From Mariniphaga sediminis (lineage in GTDB: Bacteria > Bacteroidota > Bacteroidia > Bacteroidales > Prolixibacteraceae): a stretch of DNA of 64,000 bases. Location of the stretch: NCBI RefSeq assembly GCF_003573545.1, contig NZ_QWET01000011.1, positions 1 to 64,000 on the forward strand, written 5' to 3'. Numbering within the stretch: the first letter of the stretch is position 1; every line of letters begins with the position of its first letter. A program made the translations under genes and the position numbers. Positions 1-8,071 of this stretch are shown here, in pieces. The notes beneath the pieces are model-generated. The model did not search any database, was not told the origin of the DNA, and saw only the letters and a list, made by a program, of their open reading frames with translations.

Positions 1-17
1 ATCGCAGCAGCCTTCAT
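1..17 (-). CDS. Start of a putative IS3-family OrfB (cut by window edge)
   Basis: Only five codons are visible. The ATG at 17-15 overlaps the TGA stop of the upstream OrfA in a TGATG arrangement, which is where the DDE transposase subunit of an IS3-type element is expected. The product itself cannot be checked because it lies left of the window. Confidence 0.35.
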
Positions 18-388
18 CAGGGCTTGATGTTTAAATTTTTTTTTAACTCATCCACGTTCTTGTACCCCAGTTTTTCTGCTGCCACTTCCAGATATGAATC
101 CAAGGCCAACTTGTCAAGGTCTTTTTTTATCAGCAACTCTTTTAGTTGCTTAATCTCCTTTTGCAAGGCTTTCAGGCGCGATGTTTCTCCTTCTGTTTCC
201 ACTAGTATTCTTGTGTTCATTAAATCTTTCCGGTTGTACTTTTTTACCCATTCATTTATGGTAGTCCGGTTAACGCCATAAATGTCCCCTAGTTCTCTCT
301 TGGAATATTTTCCTGTACTAAGTTCGGCTAAAATTTTGAGTTTGAAACCCTCGCTGTATCTTCTTAAGATACCATCATTTTTATACAT
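17..388 (-). CDS. IS3-family transposase OrfA (helix-turn-helix subunit)
   Basis: A 123-aa protein. The N-terminal half is a helix-turn-helix of the IS3/IS911 OrfA type (RYSEGFKLKIL followed by KRELGDIYGVNRTTINEWVKKY, residues about 10-50). It is followed by a charged coiled coil (about 65-95) that in this family serves as a leucine-zipper-like dimerisation segment. OrfA binds the terminal repeats of the element and combines with OrfB, by overlap or frameshift, to make the active transposase. The gene reads leftwards and its stop overlaps a possible OrfB start at the window edge. The element lies within about 50 bp of the first attC, so it has inserted into the last visible cassette. Its terminal repeats could not be defined. 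Confidence 0.8.
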   Translation of the reverse strand: MYKNDGILRRYSEGFKLKILAELSTGKYSKRELGDIYGVNRTTINEWVKKYNRKDLMNTRILVETEGETSRLKALQKEIKQLKELLIKKDLDKLALDSYLEVAAEKLGYKNVDELKKNLNIKP

Positions 389-392
389 ATTT

Positions 393-417
393 GCTACATT
401 TTGTGTAGCCTTTTTTT
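393..417 (+). terminator. Hairpin plus T-run beside the IS end
   Basis: GCTACA and TGTAGC form a perfect 6-bp stem around a 5-nt loop, followed by CTTTTTTT on the + strand. It lies just upstream of the OrfA start. It may block read-through into the element from the left of the array, or it may be part of the IS end. No function is proven. Confidence 0.35.
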
Positions 418-435
418 AGGACGGGTCAAACTGCG

Positions 436-568
436 CCATAACGGTTGGTACATGTTGTCGGGGTGGATTTCGGAGAGCGTTCCTGTCCGAAGGACACGGA
501 ACTGCGATGCGAGAATCCGCAGTTGGCGTACCACCGAACCCCGCCCTGCAATATGTACTGTGTTAGGC
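436..568 (-). repeat. attC1 (3' end of the membrane-pair cassette)
   Basis: 133 bp. Left core CCATAAC, right core GTTAGGC. The arms TTGGTACATGTTG and CAATATGTACTGTG pair imperfectly, and the internal arms GGGGTGG and CCCGCCC also pair. The interior differs from the other sites. The right core provides the TAA stop of the adjacent gene (563-565). Confidence 0.8.
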
Positions 569-1030
569 ATAGTTTTTTTCTTTTATTTGATTAAATACAT
601 CTTTAATTTTCTTCCTTTCTTTGAATGAACCAAAATCACCCAAGTCAATATTGTGTTTGTTATTTTGTGAGTCAGTAAATTCAACAGAGTTAATTTTTAT
701 ATCTATACTATCCACATTTTCAATTGAGATGGTATTTGCATCATTTATTCTAGTCTTGTAATCCAGTAGAACAGTAGCTTGGTCATTTGTATAAAATCGT
801 ATATAAATGCCACTCGTTCTTTTTAAGGTGATTGAACTTGTTATAAACATGCTAATACCCATTACGAAAAATAGAATTGTCTGAATAATAGATAAGATAT
901 TAGTTGATTTCTCAGGTGAGAAGTCTTCAGTAAACAACAAGTATAATCCAATGAGAAATAGTACCACAGATAATCCTTTTTGTATTTTTTGTTTGTTTAC
1001 AATATTCTCTGTAGTAATTTTTGTTTCCAT
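563..1030 (-). CDS. Small membrane protein of unknown function, second gene of cassette
   Basis: A 155-aa protein with two predicted membrane segments: VVLFLIGLYLLF (about residues 22-38) and ILSIIQTILFFVMGISMFI (about 46-64). A soluble C-terminal domain of about 85 residues follows, rich in alternating hydrophobic residues and possibly a small beta domain. I do not recognise the family. It lies 26 nt downstream of the 1057-1530 gene in the same cassette, so the two are probably co-transcribed. Its stop codon TAA lies inside the attC1 core. The start at 1030 is the only good candidate. Two-gene membrane pairs in defence-rich arrays can be effectors, but nothing here demonstrates that. Confidence 0.6.
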   Translation of the reverse strand: METKITTENIVNKQKIQKGLSVVLFLIGLYLLFTEDFSPEKSTNILSIIQTILFFVMGISMFITSSITLKRTSGIYIRFYTNDQATVLLDYKTRINDANTISIENVDSIDIKINSVEFTDSQNNKHNIDLGDFGSFKERKKIKDVFNQIKEKNYA

Positions 1031-1056
1031 ATTTTAAGTTTTAGCAAAGTGTATAA

Positions 1057-1530
1057 TTAGTTCTTTAAAATAGTTTCAATTTCTGATAGTTGGCTGCTGA
1101 TTTTTTCAAGAGAATCTTTAATCATCAGACCATAAACTGATTTTTCTGGATTTGTTTGTGCAGCTAACATTTTTTCATATTCAATTTGAAATGACTCAAC
1201 TTTCGAATAGAATTCATATATCTTCTTATAATCCTCGAATTTTACAAGTAGCAAATCCTTATTCAAAGTCTGAAATGAACCAGAAGTAAAAGGTAGTTGG
1301 GTCATTTGTGCTTTAATAATAATATCAAAACTGTTATTGAAACTATTTAATAATCCTGGTGTTGCAGATTTGATTTTATCAAACTCCACTAAAAGTATTT
1401 TTAAAGCTCTATTTTTTTTAACATTATTTGCTCTGTTCTCATTAAGGTAGCTAATACCAATAGCTAATAATGAGCCAATTATAACACCAAGAAGTGTATT
1501 AACAAGGTTTGAGTTCCAGTCTATTTTCAT
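1057..1530 (-). CDS. Small membrane-anchored coiled-coil protein, first gene of cassette
   Basis: A 157-aa protein with one N-terminal membrane segment (LLGVIIGSLLAIGISYL, about residues 12-29). A basic stretch and then a helical, coiled-coil-like cytoplasmic part follow. No catalytic motif is visible and I do not recognise the family. The short N-terminus before the single membrane helix and the helical domain after it suggest a membrane anchor for a regulatory or sensor helix bundle. It is the promoter-proximal gene of the cassette bounded by GTTAGGCATA tags at 562 and 1,565. Confidence 0.6.
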   Translation of the reverse strand: MKIDWNSNLVNTLLGVIIGSLLAIGISYLNENRANNVKKNRALKILLVEFDKIKSATPGLLNSFNNSFDIIIKAQMTQLPFTSGSFQTLNKDLLLVKFEDYKKIYEFYSKVESFQIEYEKMLAAQTNPEKSVYGLMIKDSLEKISSQLSEIETILKN

Positions 1531-1558
1531 AATCAGTGTGTGTAGTTTTTAAAATTAT

Positions 1559-1689
1559 GCCTAACGGTCACCTGTATGTGGCGTAGCCGGCTGCGGGCTA
1601 CTTTCCTGTCAAGCCGAGATGAAATGGATGCGGGTGATGAGCTTACAATTACCCACAAAACCGGCTATGACATATACAGATTGTTAGGC
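1559..1689 (-). repeat. attC2 (3' end of the RloA/RloB cassette)
   Basis: 131 bp with cores GCCTAAC and GTTAGGC, an exact fit to RYYYAAC ... GTTRRRY. The arms CCTGTATGTGG and CATATACAG pair. The interior contains a GCGGGCTACTTTCCTGTCAAG block shared in variant form with attC8, 10, 12 and 13. The right core supplies the TAA stop of the RloB-like gene. Confidence 0.88.
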
Positions 1690-2364
1690 GGTCGGGTTTT
1701 CTTCTTTTATTAATTTTTCGGCTAGTTTATAAATATGACTCCCAATATATTTTGGATAATCCTCATCATCACTATTCAATGCTTTCGCCCTTTCTATCGC
1801 AATTTTTATTTTTGGTAAAAATATTTTTGGATTTGGTCTTTTGTTATAACCTCTGCCAAGTAAATCGCCAAGAACTTTATCTATATAATTTTTGGAAGCA
1901 TTAATTTTTTTATTTTCTATAATATTTTGTTTTTCTTCATCAGTAAAGTCATTTATATCCTTTAAGTGTAGTATTAGCCAAATCTCAAAACATGGATTGC
2001 TCATTGCTAAAAAGAAATTTTTTTCTGCATTACAATCTTCAACAAGACTACTAAAATCGTGGTTGTGAATAGTTTCCCAATCATCGCGGTCAATGATTAA
2101 CCAAAATTCATCAGTCTTTTTAAAACGATATTCTCTTTTTGCTTTTTGCAGCAATTTTTTAACATTTATTGGGTCAGAACCTTTGTCAGACGGTCTTTTT
2201 AGAGAAATTACTTCAATTAAACCACTATCATTGAAAAACTCAGATTTTCTAAAGTCTTCAAAGTATTTCTTTTCGCTTACTTTACCTTCATATGAAAGTA
2301 TAAACAATTTTTCGGCTTCTAAAAAACCACCTTGTCTTATTAACGGAATTGGTTCTCTTGGCAT
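1684..2364 (-). CDS. RloB-like (AbiLii-type) TOPRIM-like protein
   Basis: A 226-aa protein matching the RloB family from memory. Near the N-terminus is LSYEGKVSEKKYF, the EG..SE..Y motif with an acidic residue. In the middle is FWLIIDRDDW, a DxD-type acidic motif. SNPCFEIWLILHL follows and is a RloB signature. RloB proteins are thought to be TOPRIM-like nucleases that act with an AAA ATPase partner encoded next door. Here the partner (2370-3740) is 5 nt upstream in the same cassette, the RloA/RloB or AbiL arrangement linked to abortive phage infection. The stop codon lies in the attC2 core at 1684-1686. Confidence 0.82.
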   Translation of the reverse strand: MPREPIPLIRQGGFLEAEKLFILSYEGKVSEKKYFEDFRKSEFFNDSGLIEVISLKRPSDKGSDPINVKKLLQKAKREYRFKKTDEFWLIIDRDDWETIHNHDFSSLVEDCNAEKNFFLAMSNPCFEIWLILHLKDINDFTDEEKQNIIENKKINASKNYIDKVLGDLLGRGYNKRPNPKIFLPKIKIAIERAKALNSDDEDYPKYIGSHIYKLAEKLIKEENPTA

Positions 2365-2369
2365 ATCTT

Positions 2370-3740
2370 TTATTCAATTAATGGGAGTATAGTAAGATTA
2401 TTTCGGTTGCCAAGTTTTGGAACGCCTTTGAATCTGCCTAATAAATAATCTTTCATTATTTCTTTATCAAATCGAACATTATAATCTTCAAGAGAGTGCA
2501 ATTTTGTTGCACCAACTTTGTTTTTAACAGTAAACCAGATTTCATCCTTTCTTAAAAGTTTTTGCGTTAATAAAGTAGCTTCATGGCTAGCCACAATTAA
2601 TTGACTGTTGCCATGTTCACACTTGTTTAAAATAAACTCAAATAAATCCTTTATTAAATTTGGATGTAAACTTCTTTCTATTTCATCAATAACAAAAACG
2701 TTACTGCCTTTGAAAAAATCAATTATTAATGGAATCAAATCCATAATTCGCCTTGTTCCATCTGATTCATCGACTAAGTCAAAAAGTTCAAATGTTCCAC
2801 CTTCAACCTTGTGTCTAGTCTTGAGAAGTTTAGCTTCAAGTTCATTGTCGGTTGTTCTTGAAATCACGTAATATTTGTCGTCTTGTGGATTTGATAAAAA
2901 GACATTATTTTTTTCTGATTTCTCATTTAGTAAATCATTTTTAATTTCTTCTCTTATTTCTTCTGGTATTTGAATTTTGTCAAAATCAACGTTTTTGAAA
3001 TCTATTCCTTCAATTCCAGTATCGAAATAATCAAGCATTTCAGTAAAAAGTTGTTGTAAATTTGTGTTTTCTAGTAATTCAAACTTCTTCCCTATATTCT
3101 TTGAACTAGGATAAATAACTGTTAAAACATTTTGGAACCAATCAATTATATTTAGTAAGTCAGAGATGTCGCTAACATTGTCTGTGACATTTGTATTTCG
3201 AATCTGGGTGAGGAATAATTGGTTCCGAGGGGTTCCTTTAGCTGTAAATTCAATAAATTGTTTTTCTTCTTTTTTGTTATTTTTTTTAAGTATGTAAGAC
3301 AAATCAAAATCAATTGTTTTGCTTCTTTCAAAGATTTTTAATTCTGTTTTTTTGTTTATTTCAAACAACCACTCATCAATAATTTCTTTTGAATTAAATA
3401 CAAATCCATACGCATAATTCTTCCCTTTATGTTGAATTTCATATTCAATATATGAGTTACCTTTTATGTATTTACTATCTAGTTTAAATCCTTTAAAATT
3501 AATAGGCTGTTCCGCTTTTGTTCCTTTAAGAACAGTTTTTCTACCAAATTCTATTGCTTTAATTAAATTTGATTTTCCAGAAGCATTTGCACCATAAACA
3601 AGTGCTGTCTTTAGGACAGAAATTCCTTTTACAGATTTCGTTTTATGATTGGATTTCAATGTTCCTTTGCCAGGGAGTAAAGAAAAAGTCTGCCTTTCTT
3701 TGAATGACAGAAAATTCTCAATTGTGAATCTTATTAGCAT
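2370..3740 (-). CDS. RloA/AbiLi-like AAA ATPase (AAA_21 type)
   Basis: A 456-aa ABC/SMC-like ATPase. Walker A GANASGKSN lies at residues 50-58, a signature-like DESDGTRR at about 324-331, Walker B NVFVIDEIE at about 347-355 and a switch histidine in ASHEATLL at about 386. The N-terminus MLIRFTIENFLSF is typical of AAA_15/AAA_21 ATPases. These ATPases act as sensors or activators of a linked nuclease. With the RloB-like gene 5 nt downstream, this forms a complete two-gene AbiL/RloAB-type candidate defence module within one cassette (tags GTTAGGCGG). PARIS was considered but the partner is RloB, not DUF4435. Confidence 0.85.
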   Translation of the reverse strand: MLIRFTIENFLSFKERQTFSLLPGKGTLKSNHKTKSVKGISVLKTALVYGANASGKSNLIKAIEFGRKTVLKGTKAEQPINFKGFKLDSKYIKGNSYIEYEIQHKGKNYAYGFVFNSKEIIDEWLFEINKKTELKIFERSKTIDFDLSYILKKNNKKEEKQFIEFTAKGTPRNQLFLTQIRNTNVTDNVSDISDLLNIIDWFQNVLTVIYPSSKNIGKKFELLENTNLQQLFTEMLDYFDTGIEGIDFKNVDFDKIQIPEEIREEIKNDLLNEKSEKNNVFLSNPQDDKYYVISRTTDNELEAKLLKTRHKVEGGTFELFDLVDESDGTRRIMDLIPLIIDFFKGSNVFVIDEIERSLHPNLIKDLFEFILNKCEHGNSQLIVASHEATLLTQKLLRKDEIWFTVKNKVGATKLHSLEDYNVRFDKEIMKDYLLGRFKGVPKLGNRNNLTILPLIE

Positions 3741-3827
3741 GATATGTTGTATTTATTGTGCAAATATAGTGAAAATATCACATCTTATTGCATTATTCTG
3801 TCAATTCTTAATGATTTTTAACCTGCC

Positions 3828-3959
3828 GCCTAACGGTCACTTGTATGTGGTCGGGCGGGATTTCTGGAAGAAATCGTGTCAGACCCGCAGGAAAGTGGGC
3901 GCAAGGTCTGACTTGTCAGACCGCTAAAACCCCCGCCTGCCATATACAATTTGTTAACG
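3828..3959 (-). repeat. attC3
   Basis: 132 bp with cores GCCTAAC and GTTAACG. It belongs to family I, nearly identical in attC3, 6, 7, 11, 14 and 15. The arms CTTGTATGTGG and CCATATACAA pair, with unequal spacers next to the core (GGTCAC against TTT) and a G-rich/C-rich inner stem. An inner GGTCTGACTTGTCAGACC palindrome is conserved. Confidence 0.9.
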
Positions 3960-3963
3960 CCAG

Positions 3964-5724
3964 TTATTTATTCTCAATCATTTTTAGAAAGTCTTTTTCA
4001 TATAAAATCTTGATGTTACAACCTTCATTATTGTATTTAATGATTTTATTCATTTTCGAAGGACCTGGGTCAATACCAGTTATCACAAAATTTGTCCGCT
4101 TAGTAATTGATGTATCAATATCTGCTCCCATATTTTTTACAATTTCGGCAGCTTCTTGTCTATTAATATTTTCCAGTACGCCGGTAAAAACAACTTTTTT
4201 GTTGTAAAAAGGACTATTGATATCTGCATTTTCAAGGTCGGGTTTTAATAAATTTCCTTGAATCCTGTCATGACCTTCTAAATCCAGAAATTGCTTTGAT
4301 TTTGAATTCGATTTCCGTTTTGGTTTCACATTCGAAAAGGTTGGGCTTTCTCCGTTAAGAACCTTGATATATAAATTTGCACATGCTTCTGCATCACAAC
4401 CCGCATTATGATGATTCTCCAAACTAACATTAAATGAAGCGCAAGCTTCATTTAATGATTGTCCAGTCAAATTTAATGTGCAATCACAATCAAAATTTGG
4501 AATATCTAAATCGTAGTAGTCTAAGGTCTGGTGCAAACAATTAATATCAAATTCGGCATTGTGGGCAACTAATTTTTTGTTCTCAATTATTGGATAAATT
4601 TTTTCCCAAATTTCAGGGAACTTTGGTTTATCTGCAGTCATTTCAGATGTTATTCCATGAATATTTGTGTTGTGTCTGGAATACTCGTTATTTGGAGGTT
4701 GAATTAATTCTGTGATAGTTTGTTTTAATTCTCCATTTTCAACAATTGCTATACCTATTTGACAAATGCTCCATCTTTTTCCAATTGCAGTTTCAACATC
4801 CAAAGCAATAAAATCATTGTTCATTGTCTTTGGTTTTGAAATTTTTGTTGATTTACTCTGACTACTAATTGGTTTAATAGAATATGCAAAAGATTCGATG
4901 TCAATTCCACTATCTTTTAGTTCTATCGCTAAATCACAGACAATAAGTGATAAGTCATCATTTAATGTCAAATCTGAATTAAAATGCTTCAATAAAGAAT
5001 CAATCAAGTCGGGAAGATTATTTGCTTGTGCAATATCCTTAATTTTTAAAATCGATAAATTGTAATCATTAATCCTGTTATGCTCTAAAACTTTCTCTAA
5101 AGTCTCAGCTTCTTCATCCCAAACAACTATTAAATTGTGATTTAAGAAATCACGTATTTCAAATATTTCCCAAACATCTTTAAAACTAATGTCTTCAATC
5201 CACTCTTGTTCGTAATCCAACAGTTCTAAAGTTTTTTGAAATCTTTTTGTTTCTACAATTTTTTCTGGCGGACGAAAATCATAAGTTTCAGTATCGGCTA
5301 TTTTTTCATTTTGAATAAAGCAAAGTCCAATATTAAAGGCACTCAATAAATTGTCTGTTCCTTTCAAAAAATGAATTCCTATCATGTCGAACTTGGTTCC
5401 GAAATATTCTTTAAAGTCTAAAGGATTTTTGAATTCACCATTTTTTATTTTAGTCTGAATTGCTTTTTCAAACTCGGGTTTGATTTTCATTCCTCGTCTT
5501 ATCATTTCTTGATAAGTCGGTTCAAGCTTATAAACAGGTTCATATTGAACGTATTTATAAAATTTAAAATCATTTGCTTTTTCTGGGTCAGGAAACGAAA
5601 CATTAAGTTTTATCTGTCGATTGTCAGATTTGTCATAATTGCTTTCTTCTGTCTTTTTACTCGATTTTGCAATTACAAGAATTAAAATAGTGACAATTGC
5701 TATAATTATTACTGTTGTTCCCAT
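3964..5724 (-). CDS. Membrane-anchored DEDDh exonuclease-BRCT protein
   Basis: A 586-aa protein. An N-terminal membrane helix (residues 4-20) is followed by a region (about 105-270) resembling a degenerate exonuclease fold. A clear DnaQ-like domain follows: FIALDVET (D309, E311), VAHNAEFD (D393) and HHNAGCDAEA (H439, D444), which together give the DEDDh set. A BRCT domain occupies about 505-582, with FTGVL, the NMGADID turn and the TNFVITG motif. DnaQ-BRCT proteins degrade single-stranded 3' ends, and BRCT domains bind nicked or broken DNA. The membrane anchor is unusual for such an enzyme. It is the sole gene of its cassette (tags GTTAACGCCA), possibly an anti-phage or repair cargo gene. Confidence 0.75.
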   Translation of the reverse strand: MGTTVIIIAIVTILILVIAKSSKKTEESNYDKSDNRQIKLNVSFPDPEKANDFKFYKYVQYEPVYKLEPTYQEMIRRGMKIKPEFEKAIQTKIKNGEFKNPLDFKEYFGTKFDMIGIHFLKGTDNLLSAFNIGLCFIQNEKIADTETYDFRPPEKIVETKRFQKTLELLDYEQEWIEDISFKDVWEIFEIRDFLNHNLIVVWDEEAETLEKVLEHNRINDYNLSILKIKDIAQANNLPDLIDSLLKHFNSDLTLNDDLSLIVCDLAIELKDSGIDIESFAYSIKPISSQSKSTKISKPKTMNNDFIALDVETAIGKRWSICQIGIAIVENGELKQTITELIQPPNNEYSRHNTNIHGITSEMTADKPKFPEIWEKIYPIIENKKLVAHNAEFDINCLHQTLDYYDLDIPNFDCDCTLNLTGQSLNEACASFNVSLENHHNAGCDAEACANLYIKVLNGESPTFSNVKPKRKSNSKSKQFLDLEGHDRIQGNLLKPDLENADINSPFYNKKVVFTGVLENINRQEAAEIVKNMGADIDTSITKRTNFVITGIDPGPSKMNKIIKYNNEGCNIKILYEKDFLKMIENK

Positions 5725-5747
5725 GATGCGTCTTTTTTCATAATTGG

Positions 5748-5880
5748 CGTTAACGGTGGTGGTATGAGGTCGTGGCGGTCAGACGAGAGTCTGAACTGTC
5801 CGACCGAAACTGAGGTTGAGACGAGATTCGACTTGTCGAATCCGCTCAAACCCAGCCATGCATTATACCACGTGTTAGGC
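5748..5880 (-). repeat. attC4
   Basis: 133 bp with cores CGTTAAC and GTTAGGC. Family II: its interior is nearly the same as attC9, including GACGAGATTCGACTTGTCGAA. The arms GTGGTATGAGG and ATTATACCAC pair. Confidence 0.88.
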
Positions 5881-5888
5881 ATAGTGTT

Positions 5889-7238
5889 TTATATTAGAAA
5901 AAGTGGTGTTATAAAATAGCTATTTGATTTTTTAAATTCATCAATAAACCTGCCTTGCCAAGTGAAATATTTGGTATTCCCTTTTTTATATCCAAGTAAT
6001 CCTATTAAGAAAAATAATTCAAGGTATTCTACCAGATTCCAATGCGCTGAGAATATCCAATCAGCTTTTGACCTTAAGTTATACAGTTCACTTTCTGTAT
6101 TCTGAAATTCATTTTTTATAATGTCCTGGAACTGATGGGTATTAAATTCGATAAGACTATTATTATTTAATGTCTCGATAATTTGTTTGGAAAAGACCGT
6201 AATATTTTTCCACTGACTTTTGTATTGAACATCGATTTCATTCCATTTATCATTTTTCAGCCTTTCAAACTCTTCTACCATCAATTTCTTTGAAATGATA
6301 TCATTATCTCGTCCAACAGTGTTACATATATCGATTAAATCTCTTGGCCCACTAACTAAGTTTGGTAATATATTATCCTCAAAACTTTTTTTCGATATTT
6401 TAAAAATATCGTCCCACGTTTTGTTTAATTTTTGAGTAACTCTATTGTCAATCATATTAGTCAAATCAGATTTTTCCCACTCAAGCCCACAGATTCTATC
6501 TGAAAAATGGTTGTAGTCGATATAATTTTTTTTGACAGATTGAATAATGTACTCTTTTGTAAAGGCTGCGACCTGAATATCTTTGCCTTCTAAGTTTCCG
6601 AGGACAGATAAAAAAGCTCCTATTCTTTTACTATTATCTGAATTAACTTCATCTAATCCTTTTGTTACAAGAGATTCAGGGTTATCTACGATTACAATTA
6701 AATTTAATTCTTTTGAGATTTCCTCTAACAATTTCCCGGACTCTTCAATTTTATTAGTTTTTTTTATCGACTTTAAGTATTCTTTTCGTTCTTGGGGATT
6801 AAGATTAAATCCGTTGCCAAGAACAGAAATACCAGCAAATTTCGTTTTAAAGAAGGCGCCCATTGATTCATACCATTTCTTCTTAACCAACTCATTGCAC
6901 TTCTTCTTTAACGGTTCTGATAATTTATCTTTGAATTCATCTATAAGTCCGAGGAACAATTCTGCAGCAATGATATTTTTATAATTTTCGAGGCTAAGAG
7001 ATTCATCGTCGCATATAAGAGAAAATTGTGATGAACTCAAATATACTTTTTCTCTTTTAAGTTTCTCACTATTAAGCCATTTCACTAGAGCAGTTTTTCC
7101 ACAACCTGAACGGGTTACAAAAATGAAACCTTTTATTTCACTCTTCTTTTCAAATACATTTTCAATTTGGCGAGTTTTATGAAAGTACTTTAGGATATCA
7201 TTATCATCTTGAGCAGCTTTTGGTCCAAAATTAATCAT
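5889..7238 (-). CDS. P-loop NTPase, second gene of a two-gene cassette
   Basis: A 449-aa AAA/STAND-like ATPase. Its Walker A is variant, TRSGCGKT at residues 42-49, where the usual first glycine is threonine. Walker B-like LNLIVIVDNPESL lies near residue 200. A long helical C-terminus follows. It overlaps the 7231-7809 gene by 8 nt, so the two are surely translated together. I do not recognise the exact family. The pattern of a small DNA-binding-like protein plus an ATPase is compatible with a defence or regulatory pair, and the lone-cassette location supports a self-contained unit. The function is not known. Confidence 0.65.
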   Translation of the reverse strand: MINFGPKAAQDDNDILKYFHKTRQIENVFEKKSEIKGFIFVTRSGCGKTALVKWLNSEKLKREKVYLSSSQFSLICDDESLSLENYKNIIAAELFLGLIDEFKDKLSEPLKKKCNELVKKKWYESMGAFFKTKFAGISVLGNGFNLNPQERKEYLKSIKKTNKIEESGKLLEEISKELNLIVIVDNPESLVTKGLDEVNSDNSKRIGAFLSVLGNLEGKDIQVAAFTKEYIIQSVKKNYIDYNHFSDRICGLEWEKSDLTNMIDNRVTQKLNKTWDDIFKISKKSFEDNILPNLVSGPRDLIDICNTVGRDNDIISKKLMVEEFERLKNDKWNEIDVQYKSQWKNITVFSKQIIETLNNNSLIEFNTHQFQDIIKNEFQNTESELYNLRSKADWIFSAHWNLVEYLELFFLIGLLGYKKGNTKYFTWQGRFIDEFKKSNSYFITPLFLI

Positions 7239-7809
7239 GGTTGTGATTTTTTATAATTATAAATGGATTTCGTTTTAATTCGAATGGGCAGATAGGAGAA
7301 TCTAAAAATACATATAGTGACCACCTAATTAATTCCTTTGATTTATTTGTGTCAATATTGAGTTCCTCAATAATTGAATCAATAGTCGGTATTTCATTAT
7401 TTTGAAAATTTTCTGTAATAATTTTTTTTAGTTTCTCAATTGCTTTTGCAGCGTCTAAATTTAATGTACTAGAAATATGTTCTAAAGCTTGGTCAGATAA
7501 TTTAATAATCCACTGACTATCATTATTCGGTTTATTAAAATTTAATTTGTATTTATCATTCTCAATTTTTACAAAAGATTTTAAATGTTCCAGATATCTT
7601 ATGTAATCCATGATTCGATATACCGACATTTGTTCGTCAGTTCTAGAATTGTAGAACTCGATAAATTTGTCATTTTTACTCGCGTTTATTTCAGTAGCAA
7701 TTTCTTTAAAACTAAAAACTCTATCTTTATTGAGATAGTCAAGAATCGCTACACTTCTACGAAGAACTCTACTATACTTTCTTCCGTCTGATTTTTCACC
7801 TAGATTCAT
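7231..7809 (-). CDS. Winged-helix-like protein, first gene of the ATPase pair
   Basis: A 192-aa soluble protein. The N-terminal part (RKYSRVLRRSVAILDYL, then FSFKEIATEINASKND) has the spacing of a winged helix-turn-helix that could bind DNA or mediate protein contacts. No enzyme motif is visible. The start codon of the downstream ATPase lies within its last codons (8-nt overlap). I do not recognise a named family. It may regulate the pair's expression or act as a sensor, but that is a guess from architecture alone. Confidence 0.6.
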   Translation of the reverse strand: MNLGEKSDGRKYSRVLRRSVAILDYLNKDRVFSFKEIATEINASKNDKFIEFYNSRTDEQMSVYRIMDYIRYLEHLKSFVKIENDKYKLNFNKPNNDSQWIIKLSDQALEHISSTLNLDAAKAIEKLKKIITENFQNNEIPTIDSIIEELNIDTNKSKELIRWSLYVFLDSPICPFELKRNPFIIIKNHNHD

Positions 7810-7858
7810 AAGTCAAGTTTTTAATTATTTATTAGTTATAGGTTCGATTTAACATTAT

Positions 7859-8052
7859 GCCTAACGGTTGGTGCAAGTGGAGTGCGGGATTTTGAAACGG
7901 TTTCCTTTCAAACCTGCACGGAGCCAAACCGGCTTACTACTAAATATTATTTTTAAAACCGTCATCCGTCAAAGACGGATTGGCGGTGATTGAACAGGGA
8001 GAAAACGCTGGAATACCACGCCTGCCCGCATTACATTTGCACTGTGTTATAG
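7859..8052 (-). repeat. attC5 (long, 194 bp)
   Basis: Cores GCCTAAC and GTTATAG. The arms GTTGGTGCAAGTGGAGTGCGGG and CCCGCATTACATTTGCACTG pair. It is about 60 bp longer than the others. The extra central part contains its own inverted repeat (CCGTCATCCGTC / GACGGATTGGCGG), so the centre of the hairpin has grown by insertion or expansion. Confidence 0.78.
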
Positions 8053-8071
8053 CCTGTGTTTTATTTTTTAT

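Noticed and set aside
1684-3740. PARIS (AriA/AriB) system
   Set aside because: The ATPase could fit, but the partner shows RloB motifs (DRDD, SNPCFEIW) and not a DUF4435 pattern.
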